A stretch of 64,000 bases of DNA from Cupriavidus sp. D384 (GTDB taxonomy: Bacteria; Pseudomonadota; Gammaproteobacteria; Burkholderiales; Burkholderiaceae): positions 23,107-87,106 of the forward strand of contig NZ_BBQI01000050.1 in NCBI RefSeq assembly GCF_001652915.1, in the 5' to 3' direction. Every line of letters begins with the position of its first letter. Position 1 is the first letter of the stretch. Both the position numbers and the translations under genes were made by a program. Shown here piece after piece: positions 18,245 to 25,321 of this stretch. The notes beneath the pieces were generated by a model. It was given only the letters and a program-made list of their open reading frames with translations, was not told where the DNA came from and searched no databases.

Positions 18245-18634
18245 TCAACGCGCACTTCGGGCTACCCGTAGTTCGTCCGACACGGCGCTGACGCCGCGCA
18301 CATCCTTGGCTGCCTTCAGTGCAGCGGCACGCTGTGATTCGTCGCGAATCGCGCCCTGCAGGCGCACGACCCCGTCGACCGAACGCACGTCGATACGCGA
18401 TGCGTCCAGGCCACCTATCCCGGCCAGCGCCTGCCTGACGTCGACCATGATGGTTTCGTCAGTCGCGGCGGCCGTATCGCGCGGCGCTGCCGTGCGGCCG
18501 GTCGATGAAGGAATGCTGGCGTCCGCGCCAGCGGCGGTCGCGATATGCGGCAGCGACCAAAGTGCGCTTGCCACGGGCACCATGCAGATCACAAGGCGGC
18601 GTAGCGCGCGGTGTTGAGAGCGGAAGTCCATCAT
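18245..18634 (-). CDS. Periplasmic BON domain protein
   Basis: About 129 residues from ATG 18634 (MMDFRSQHRAL...); a GGAGGA site precedes it and the adjacent ATG at 18631 is equally possible. The N-terminal hydrophobic segment LVICMVPVASALWSLPHIATAAG reads as a signal peptide, followed by a short Ala/Thr/Ser-rich linker. The BON domain occupies the C-terminal 70 residues (MVDVRQALAGIGGLDASRIDV, then VDGVVRLQGAIRDESQRAAA). BON domains bind lipid or envelope surfaces (as in OsmY). It is the outermost member of a stress-type island that contains two more BON proteins. Confidence 0.85.
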   Translation of the reverse strand: MMDFRSQHRALRRLVICMVPVASALWSLPHIATAAGADASIPSSTGRTAAPRDTAAATDETIMVDVRQALAGIGGLDASRIDVRSVDGVVRLQGAIRDESQRAAALKAAKDVRGVSAVSDELRVARSAR

Positions 18635-18734
18635 GATGTCCTCCGGTGGTTGCACCGCTTTTCTTCAAGCAACATTCGTGCGATGCGGCGCATGCGAGGC
18701 GCGCAAGCCGGAGGCGACGGGGAGAACGACAATC

Positions 18735-20750
18735 CTAGAGGCCAAAGGGCCACGTCTCGGGCATGCCTCCTGCGTTTTCAGTGGCTGCAGGCAATGGGGT
18801 AAGCGCCGTGGTCTCCTCGAACCAGATCCATGCATCGAACTGCTCAGGCAGCACGGCGCGCGCATAGTGGCTGACGCGTTCGGTATCGGGCCGGTAGATG
18901 ACGCCGATAAAGCGCTCCTGATGCGGCGTCATCAACGCGGCCCGCAGTGCTGCGCTGGCTGATGCCACATTGGCGCGCAGATCCACGAATGCGCGCGGCA
19001 CGCCGGCTTCGCAGGCAATGAAAGCGTAGCTATCGGTCCGAGCGGGCAACACGCGCTTGATCTCCATCGGTCCATCCCAGTCCGATGCGGCGGCCACGGT
19101 GCCGGTGTAGGTATCCTGGCCGATCAGTGCAGCGTGGGCGCCAAAGCGCTGGCGGCACAACTGGCCGATATTCAGCTCGTCCCGATCCGTACCCATGGCA
19201 GTGGCGGCCGCGTTGCCAATATGCGAGTTGTGGGCCCAGACCACCGCCCTGGCTTGCTGGCCGTGCGCATCGAGCAGGCGGGTCAGCACATCGAACATGT
19301 GGGTGTCGCGCAGGTTCCAGCTTGCGGCGGCGCCGTAGTACATCAGGCGGTAGTACTGTTCCGCCGAGGCAACCAGCCGTGCGTTCTGGGCCGCGTCGAA
19401 GTAGTCTTCGAATCCGTGGCTGCCATAGTCGATGCGTTGTGCCCGCAGCGATTGCAGTTGTGCGATCACTGCGTCTTCACAGGCCGAGTAGGCGCCTGAC
19501 AGCACCGCGCGCCCGTAGACCGAAGGCCGCTGCCGCCACGGATCCAGGCAGGCGTAGCGCTGGCGGGCCTCTGCCGCGGCTGCCGGGTCCACCTTGTCGA
19601 GGTAGGCCAGTACCGATGCCATCGACGCCTTCATGCTGTAGAGGTCCAGCCCGAAGAAACCGGCGTGTGCCAGCGCGGGCCGCTGTGCGTTGTAGCCGTG
19701 CAGCCATTGCACGAATGCGGCTACCTCTGTATTGCGCCACATCCACGTGGGAAAGCGCGAGAACGGCGCGAATGCCTCGGTGCTGCTATCGACGGACTGG
19801 ACAGACTGGCTGCCTCCCAGGCCCGGCCGCTGGCGCACGTAACGGTCGATTGCGGCCGCGTCGGGCCAGTCGGCTTCCACCGCGACAATGGAAAAGCCAT
19901 GCCGTTCGATCAGCCGCTGGGTGGCGCGGGCGCGCGCGCGATAGAACTCGGAGGTGCCGTGCGACGACTCGCCCAGCAGCACCACCTTGCAATCGGCGAA
20001 GCGGTCGACCCATTCGGCAAAATCAGGATCGTCGATGTCGGGAAGCGGGAGGGCGGCGTCGGCAAACGCCCGCGCTGCCGGGCTCATGTTTGGCGCGCGG
20101 GGGTCTTCCCACCCGTGTTCGCCAATCAGCGGCACGAACATGACCTCGCCGAGATCGTCGCGCGTCAGGCGCCCATTTGCCTCGCGAACGACGCGCACCA
20201 GCGTCTGGCGTGAATGCAGCGCGCCCAGCGGCATCACCAGCGTGCCGCCTGGCGCCAGTTGCGCGATCCAGTTATCGGGAATACGTGGGCCGCCGGCCGC
20301 GGCGATGATGGCGTCGTACGGTGCGCCGTCCGGCCAGCCCAGTGTGCCGTCCGCAATGTGCACGTCCACGTTCGACAGGCCAAGCCCGGCCAGCCGCCTC
20401 GCTGCGGCATTCGCCAGCGCGCCATGTCGTTCCACTGTGTCGACGTGGGCAGCAATGCGCGCCATGATGGCGGCGGCATAGCCCGACCCGGTGCCAATCT
20501 CCAGCACCCGTGCCGCAGGGGTCAGCCGGGCAGCTTCGATCATGCGGGCGACGATATACGGCTGCGAAATGGTCTGGCCCTGTCCGATGCCCAGTGGCGC
20601 ATCGTCGTAGGCACTCGGCCGGGCCGATTCCGGTACGAACTGCTCGCGCGGCACGTCGCCCATGGCGTGCAGGACTTGGGCGTCTACGACGCCGCGTCGA
20701 CGCAACTGCAGTTCCACCATATTGCGGCGGCGATCAGCGGCAGTATCCAT
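18735..20750 (-). CDS. Protein-L-isoaspartate O-methyltransferase fused to erythromycin-esterase-like domain
   Basis: 671 residues with two enzymes in one chain. Residues 1-215 are a PCMT domain: TISQP at 60-64, SAM-binding RVLEIGTGSGY at 81-91 and YDAIIAAAGGPRIP; it would repair isoaspartyl damage in proteins. Residues 245-650 match the Ere family: GESSHG (Glu261, His264), Arg273, Glu292 in AVEADWPD and AHNSHIGN (His507, His510). Spacing matches the residues reported as important in EreB/EreC (recalled). No signal peptide. Such Ere-like domains in soil bacteria are mostly not proven macrolide esterases, so resistance should not be assumed. The pairing with catalase and BON proteins suggests a stress role. 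The gene has no obvious strong ribosome site. Fusions of this kind occur in other proteobacteria as far as I recall; their function is unsettled. Confidence 0.88.
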   Translation of the reverse strand: MDTAADRRRNMVELQLRRRGVVDAQVLHAMGDVPREQFVPESARPSAYDDAPLGIGQGQTISQPYIVARMIEAARLTPAARVLEIGTGSGYAAAIMARIAAHVDTVERHGALANAAARRLAGLGLSNVDVHIADGTLGWPDGAPYDAIIAAAGGPRIPDNWIAQLAPGGTLVMPLGALHSRQTLVRVVREANGRLTRDDLGEVMFVPLIGEHGWEDPRAPNMSPAARAFADAALPLPDIDDPDFAEWVDRFADCKVVLLGESSHGTSEFYRARARATQRLIERHGFSIVAVEADWPDAAAIDRYVRQRPGLGGSQSVQSVDSSTEAFAPFSRFPTWMWRNTEVAAFVQWLHGYNAQRPALAHAGFFGLDLYSMKASMASVLAYLDKVDPAAAAEARQRYACLDPWRQRPSVYGRAVLSGAYSACEDAVIAQLQSLRAQRIDYGSHGFEDYFDAAQNARLVASAEQYYRLMYYGAAASWNLRDTHMFDVLTRLLDAHGQQARAVVWAHNSHIGNAAATAMGTDRDELNIGQLCRQRFGAHAALIGQDTYTGTVAAASDWDGPMEIKRVLPARTDSYAFIACEAGVPRAFVDLRANVASASAALRAALMTPHQERFIGVIYRPDTERVSHYARAVLPEQFDAWIWFEETTALTPLPAATENAGGMPETWPFGL

Positions 20751-20915
20751 ACGTGACCCCGTGGCCTGCCGCAGGCTGCCTTACCGGCGTTTGAATCACC
20801 GGCTTGTAAGGCGTGCCGCAGCGGGTAGATCCGCACGTCGCCCGGGTTCGCGCACCCGTGGCATACAGGTGCGCGATGCCGCAGGATGCCAAATGCGGCA
20901 CCCCGTGCGGGTTGG

Positions 20916-21347
20916 CTATATCGTGCCGCCAACATCGGTCCAGTACGGATCGCGTCCGTAGTACTCGTGGACGGTTGTAGCCCACTGCGGGTCGGCCATG
21001 CGCGGCCAGCTATCCTTGTTGAAGCCTGGAGCATCCTTGATGCGGTCGGCCGTCAGCCCCAGCCGGAAACACTTGGCGTCGGTGTCCATTACCAGCGCGC
21101 TCCAGGGAATGGCGTGGAGCGTATCGCCAATGCCCAGAAAGCCGCCAGTGGTCAGCACCGCGTAGGCGACCCGACCGCCTTGTACGTCGATCATGATCTC
21201 CTTGATCTCGCCAACGTGCTCGCCGTCGGACGAATAGACCTTGGTGTCGTCCAGGCTCGAAGCGGCCATGACTTCGGGGCCGGGGCCGTCACCAACGCCT
21301 GAGCCAACAATGCCGGCGCCCCGTGAGGAAGAGAGATTGGATGCCAT
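20916..21347 (-). CDS. PRC-barrel domain protein
   Basis: 143 residues from ATG 21347 behind AGGAGA. After a Gly/Ser-rich N-terminus of about 28 residues comes a PRC-barrel: MAASSLDDTKVYSSDGEHVG, EIKEIMIDVQGGRVAYAVLT and FLGIGDTLHAIPWSAL. Soluble PRC-barrel proteins of this type are common in stress islands beside BON proteins, and may bind surfaces or RNA-related partners; function here is unknown. It lies upstream of the PCMT-Ere gene (165 bp) and downstream of a BON gene (76 bp) on the same strand. Confidence 0.88.
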   Translation of the reverse strand: MASNLSSSRGAGIVGSGVGDGPGPEVMAASSLDDTKVYSSDGEHVGEIKEIMIDVQGGRVAYAVLTTGGFLGIGDTLHAIPWSALVMDTDAKCFRLGLTADRIKDAPGFNKDSWPRMADPQWATTVHEYYGRDPYWTDVGGTI

Positions 21348-21423
21348 TGCAGTCTCCTGTGATGTGCAATCGGAAACCACCGTGGCGCAACAAGCGTGCC
21401 CGTGGATCTGGCCTTTCAGGCCG

Positions 21424-21969
21424 TTATGCCAAGGTCGCCAGTTCCAGCTGGTTGCTGATCTCGTACGACGGCAGGCACTCGTGCGCAGCATGCTCTATGC
21501 GGGCTCTCGTTTCCGCGTCATGCACGCGGCCGCTCAGCACGCAGACGCCGTCCGCCAATGTTGCCTTGACGGTGCCGGGGTCGACCCATTGCGCCAGGCG
21601 CTCGTCAAGTACCTCACGCTGCTGGATATCGCTCAGCGGTGCCACGGGGCGCATGTCGTCGTTGTCGTATTGCCCGAGCGAAGCGGGCCCGGGCAACGGA
21701 CGCGTGGCTTGGGCCAGCGATGACGGCAGCGCGGACTTGCGGGGCGCGGTGCCATACATCCCGTGTTGTTCGATGCCGGCCGGCTCGGTGGTGCCGCACG
21801 GTGCGTAGCGCGGCGTAGGGGAGTTGTCCAGGTGAGCGGGCATGGCCTGTTCGTACTGGCACTTGCGATGATCGTCACTCACGCCGCTGTGCCCGCCATA
21901 GCGATGGTTGGTCAGCGGCTGACTGGCGTGGCGGGCGGCTTGCGTGTCTTTGGTTGGCGTATCGCTCAT
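21424..21969 (-). CDS. BON domain protein, cytosolic
   Basis: 181 residues from ATG 21969 (MSDTPTKDTQAARH...), with GAGGAA upstream; an in-frame extension to 22077 has no support. Residues 1-110 are low-complexity and polar with no signal peptide. The C-terminal part (QREVLDERLAQWVDPGTVKA, then LADGVCVLSGRVHDAETRAR) is a single BON domain. The role of the long disordered N-terminus is not known. It lies in a run of minus-strand stress-type genes. Confidence 0.78.
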   Translation of the reverse strand: MSDTPTKDTQAARHASQPLTNHRYGGHSGVSDDHRKCQYEQAMPAHLDNSPTPRYAPCGTTEPAGIEQHGMYGTAPRKSALPSSLAQATRPLPGPASLGQYDNDDMRPVAPLSDIQQREVLDERLAQWVDPGTVKATLADGVCVLSGRVHDAETRARIEHAAHECLPSYEISNQLELATLA

Positions 21970-22299
21970 GGTCGCATTCCTCATGCATGGCATCCGAAGG
22001 GCTCCAAGCGACGCATCGAGCGTGCCAAGCCACTTCGGGCGCGCCCGAAGCCTCGGATGCAGCCGTTGCGCGTACATCTGACGGCAACAGGGAGATTTTT
22101 ACTGCCCGGTACCGGATTCGCAGGGCGCCACGTATGGCGCACAACACCTGCGCGGGACCGTCACGTGGCGGCGACGCTGCGGGCACCGATGACCGTTGCG
22201 GGCCGCAGCGGCGGTGGGTAGCCACCCGGCACGGCCGTTGCGAGCATCGTGCAGACCCTTCATCCACTCATCCTTCATCCATCCATTGGGAGACAAGGC
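21970..22299. other. 330-bp divergent intergenic region
   Basis: Between the divergent BON gene and the Gly-rich gene. It carries a perfect 18-bp palindrome at 22033-22050 (CTTCGGGC, GC, GCCCGAAG) near the BON-gene start and a short CATCC-rich repeated stretch before 22290. Promoters for both directions are expected; none was assigned. Confidence 0.5.
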
Positions 22300-22524
22300 A
22301 TGGAACCACGCAAGCTGATCGCAATGACAGCGGCGGCGCTCTGCATGGGCGCCGCGTATGCGCAGACAGGAACCGGTGTCGGCGCGGCAGGCACCACCGG
22401 CGGTACCACGGGCGCCACAAGTCCTGGCACAGGCGGCAGCATGGGTGGCAGCACCTCGGGTGGCGCCACGGGCGGCGGCATGGGCGGCGGCATGGGCGGC
22501 AGCGCTGGCGGCGGTGCGCGATAA
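22300..22524 (+). CDS. Small secreted Gly-rich protein
   Basis: 74 residues from ATG 22300. MEPRKLIAMTAAALCMGAAYA is a clean signal peptide ending AYA, followed by a mature part of about 53 residues that is nearly all Gly, Thr, Ser, Ala and Met (repeats of GTTGG and GGGMGG). No domain is recognised. It begins a likely operon with the SDR gene 16 bp downstream, an odd partnership. Similar small Gly-rich exported proteins accompany stress genes in Burkholderiaceae as far as I recall, without a known role. Confidence 0.7.
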   Translation: MEPRKLIAMTAAALCMGAAYAQTGTGVGAAGTTGGTTGATSPGTGGSMGGSTSGGATGGGMGGGMGGSAGGGAR

Positions 22525-22540
22525 GCCGGGGAGCCAGGCC

Positions 22541-23302
22541 ATGAACCGTTTTCAGGACAAGGTCGTGATCGTGACGGGTGCGGGGTCCGGCATCGGCGCT
22601 GCTGCCGCGAGCAGGTTTGCCTCAGAGGGGGCGGCAGTCGTGCTGGCGGGCCGTACGCGCGCCAAACTCGATCAGGTCGCCAGCAACCTGCCAAACGGGC
22701 AAAGTCTGGTGCAGGTGACGGATGTGAGTCAGCTCGACCAGGTGGAGGCGCTTGTCCGCGCTGCAGTGGACCGTTTCGGCAAGCTCGACGTCATGGTCAA
22801 TAACGCGGGGGTGGCGCCCGAAGGCCGCGCAACCGAAGCCAGTGTCGAAGATTGGCGCAAAGTCATGGCGACGGATCTTGACGGCGTGTTTTTCGGCGCG
22901 CGCGTCGCCTTGCCGCACCTGATCCGCACCAAGGGCTGCATCGTCAACACTGCGTCGGTGTCGGGGCTGGGCGCGGACTGGAAGCTGTGTTTCTACAACG
23001 CGGCCAAGGGCGGCGTGGTCAATCTGACGCGCGCGCTGGCGCTGGACTATGGGCGCGACGGCGTGCGTATCAACGCAGTGTGCCCGACACTGACGCGCAC
23101 GGACCTGACCGTCGACATGTTCAAGAACGAAGCGCTGCTCGACAAATTCCGCGAGCGCATCGCGCTGGGGCGCACAGCGGAGCCCGACGATATCGCCGGG
23201 GCGATAGCCTTCCTGGCGAGCGATGACGCGCGCTTCATCACTGGCGTGAACCTCCCGGTGGATGGCGGGCTGAGTGCGTCGAACGGCCAGCCGCCGCAGT
23301 AG
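22541..23302 (+). CDS. SDR family oxidoreductase
   Basis: 253 residues, a classical short-chain dehydrogenase/reductase. Visible: cofactor motif TGAGSGIG (residues 12-19), NNAGV, the catalytic Ser in VNTASVSG and Tyr-Lys in FYNAAKGG, and the closing VDGGLSASNG. The 'GRT' after strand two with Arg suggests NADP preference, but this is weak. Start ATG 22541 after GGGGAG. It forms a short operon with a flavin reductase-like gene 33 bp downstream. Substrate unknown. Confidence 0.93.
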   Translation: MNRFQDKVVIVTGAGSGIGAAAASRFASEGAAVVLAGRTRAKLDQVASNLPNGQSLVQVTDVSQLDQVEALVRAAVDRFGKLDVMVNNAGVAPEGRATEASVEDWRKVMATDLDGVFFGARVALPHLIRTKGCIVNTASVSGLGADWKLCFYNAAKGGVVNLTRALALDYGRDGVRINAVCPTLTRTDLTVDMFKNEALLDKFRERIALGRTAEPDDIAGAIAFLASDDARFITGVNLPVDGGLSASNGQPPQ

Positions 23303-23335
23303 CGGCGACTGGGTGGCCCCTGGATCAGACCCTGT

Positions 23336-24445
23336 ATGGCAGAAAAGAAACGCTCCGACGCCAACGCGGATGCCGCCCACGATGTACGCAAGGGCCAGGT
23401 TACCGACAAGGTAACGCGCGACGTGTTCCGCGAACGCTTTTGCGCGCGCTTTCACGATCCGGCCTTTCGCGCCGAGGATGCCGCCATCGACCGGCTCGAA
23501 GCCATCGCATGGGATGCCTATAGCGAAGGCCGCAAGGCGCCCGTAACCGAAAAGGCCGGCCCCGGCGCAGCCGATCCGGACTATGAGATCTCCGTCGAAT
23601 GGCGCCAGACACGCGATGCCGTGCGCGATGCCCAGCGCGAGCACGACGACTCCACCGGCCCCTTGCGCGTGCTGCTGGTCATCGGTGCCGCCAGAAACGA
23701 CTACACCTGTCCAGGTGAAATATCGAAGTCCTGGCGCCTGGCCGGTATCGCCCGGGCGCGCATGGAAGCACTGGGCATGACGGTCGATACGCTCGACCTG
23801 AGCCTGCTGGCATCCGACCCGGATCGGCATATCCATCCTTGCAAGGGTTGTGTGTCCACGTCGATGCCGCTGTGCCACTGGCCATGCAGCTGCTATCCGA
23901 ACCACTCGCTCGGCCAGGTCAATGACTGGATGGCGGAGATCTATCCACGCTGGGTGCGGGCGCATGGCGTGCTGATCGTCACGCCCACCTACTGGTATCA
24001 GTCGCCGAGCCCGCTGAAGCTGATGATGGACCGGCTGGTCTGTGCCGATGGCGGCAACCCTGATCCCAGCAGCACGCATGGCAAGACGGTGCCGGAAGCC
24101 AAGGCACTGGAATTGAAAGGCTGGGACTACCCCAAACATCTGGCCGGGCGCGTCTTCGGCGTGGTCGTGCATGGCGATGTCGCGGGCATCGAAGGTGTGC
24201 GCCGATCGCTGGCCGACTGGCTGAACTGGATGGGTCTGATCGAAGCGGGTGCCCCGGCGCGGCTTGACCGCTTTATCGGCTACTACGCACCGTATGCCAC
24301 GTCACATCGCGCGCTCGACGAGGATGCCGGGGTGCAGAAGGAAGTCGAGAATGCCGGTGCGGCGGTGGCCCAGGCGGTCATCCTGCGGCAGCAGGGCAGG
24401 CTGCCCGCCGTGGGCGAAGACCTGAAGCCACCGCGCCCCAAATAG
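23336..24445 (+). CDS. Flavodoxin-like NADPH-dependent FMN reductase family protein
   Basis: 369 residues. A 110-residue N-terminal helical, charged region precedes a flavodoxin fold beginning RVLLVIGAARNDYTCPGEIS and continuing with VLIVTPTYWYQSPSPLKLMM, the FMN-binding loops of NAD(P)H-dependent FMN reductases. Between them lies an unusual Cys-rich stretch, CKGCVSTSMPLCHWPCSC, five Cys within 18 residues. In iron-sulfur flavoproteins a compact Cys motif binds a 4Fe-4S cluster, so a cluster is plausible but the spacing differs. Cytosolic. It follows the SDR gene and precedes a BON protein; an electron-transfer or detoxification role during stress is inferred. The N-terminal extension is not recognised. 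Confidence 0.8.
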   Translation: MAEKKRSDANADAAHDVRKGQVTDKVTRDVFRERFCARFHDPAFRAEDAAIDRLEAIAWDAYSEGRKAPVTEKAGPGAADPDYEISVEWRQTRDAVRDAQREHDDSTGPLRVLLVIGAARNDYTCPGEISKSWRLAGIARARMEALGMTVDTLDLSLLASDPDRHIHPCKGCVSTSMPLCHWPCSCYPNHSLGQVNDWMAEIYPRWVRAHGVLIVTPTYWYQSPSPLKLMMDRLVCADGGNPDPSSTHGKTVPEAKALELKGWDYPKHLAGRVFGVVVHGDVAGIEGVRRSLADWLNWMGLIEAGAPARLDRFIGYYAPYATSHRALDEDAGVQKEVENAGAAVAQAVILRQQGRLPAVGEDLKPPRPK

Positions 24446-24519
24446 CCTACGTGGTCATTCGCCCGTTGCGGCACGTTTCTTGCGCCAAGCACGGTATCTG
24501 CAACCATCAGGAGCGGATC

Positions 24520-25143
24520 ATGTTCGACTTTCTGCGCCGTCACCGGCATGAGCGGAGCGATGACGATGCCACGCGCGATGCGGCACGCGATACCGGCCCG
24601 CAATTCCGGGAGCCATCGGGGTCCGAGACTTGGCGCGCGCACGCGCACCGGGACCGCGCGCAGCGTCACGATGAACCGGGCTATGGTGGCGCCGGGTACT
24701 TCGGCAGCAGCGACAGCGGTGGACAGTCATTCAATGGTGCGCAGCGCCTGTATCCGGGAGACCCGGGATACCGCGCGCATCCGACCCACCCGGTCAGCTC
24801 CGCGCGTATTGGCACGGCACGTTACACGGGCCCGAAAGACTACCGGCGCGCCGACGACCTGATCCGCGACGACATCTGCGAGCGCCTGACGATGCATGAC
24901 GGTATCGATGTGTCAGAAGTGTCGGTCGAAGTCGAGAGCGGTGTCGTCACGCTGTCCGGCATGGTCGACGACCGCTACGAGAAGCACCTGATCGAAGACA
25001 TTGCCGACGACGTGTTCGGGGTACAGGACATCGAAAACCGTATCCGCGTGCAGCGCCGCGACTATCTCCACGACCGGCATGACGACCGGCTCGAAGACGG
25101 GGCGGGCGCCGAACGATCGGAACGTACGCTGAACCTGAGCTGA
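24520..25143 (+). CDS. BON domain protein with low-complexity N-terminus
   Basis: 207 residues from ATG 24520 (CAGGAG site). The first 115 residues are polar and rich in Arg, His, Gly and Asp, without signal peptide. A BON domain follows: DLIRDDICERLTMHDGIDVS, then VEVESGVVTLSGMVDDRYEK and IEDIADDVFGVQDIENRI. This domain order matches the cytosolic BON proteins often seen beside catalase and PRC-barrel genes. Convergent with katE. Function unknown. Confidence 0.85.
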   Translation: MFDFLRRHRHERSDDDATRDAARDTGPQFREPSGSETWRAHAHRDRAQRHDEPGYGGAGYFGSSDSGGQSFNGAQRLYPGDPGYRAHPTHPVSSARIGTARYTGPKDYRRADDLIRDDICERLTMHDGIDVSEVSVEVESGVVTLSGMVDDRYEKHLIEDIADDVFGVQDIENRIRVQRRDYLHDRHDDRLEDGAGAERSERTLNLS

Positions 25144-25321
25144 CGGCGCAGGCAACTACATGGCGGCGTGCGACGACATGCTCGTGGTGGTGACCTGTCA
25201 TCTGTCGTTCGCCTTGCGCCAGCGTTCGTCCGAGGCGCGCGAACCCGCGCTCGAAACAAGAGCGGTGTAGCGCGGCGCGACGGTGGCACGCCGCGCCACA
25301 ATCGCGCCGCCGTCACGTCAA

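Noticed and set aside
18735..20750. Macrolide resistance gene
   Set aside because: The Ere-like domain keeps catalytic residues, but fusion and context point to a stress role; resistance cannot be claimed from sequence.
22033..22050. 18-bp palindrome CTTCGGGC-GC-GCCCGAAG as an attachment or operator site
   Set aside because: It is GC-rich, could be a simple hairpin and lacks a second copy; recorded only in the intergenic entry.
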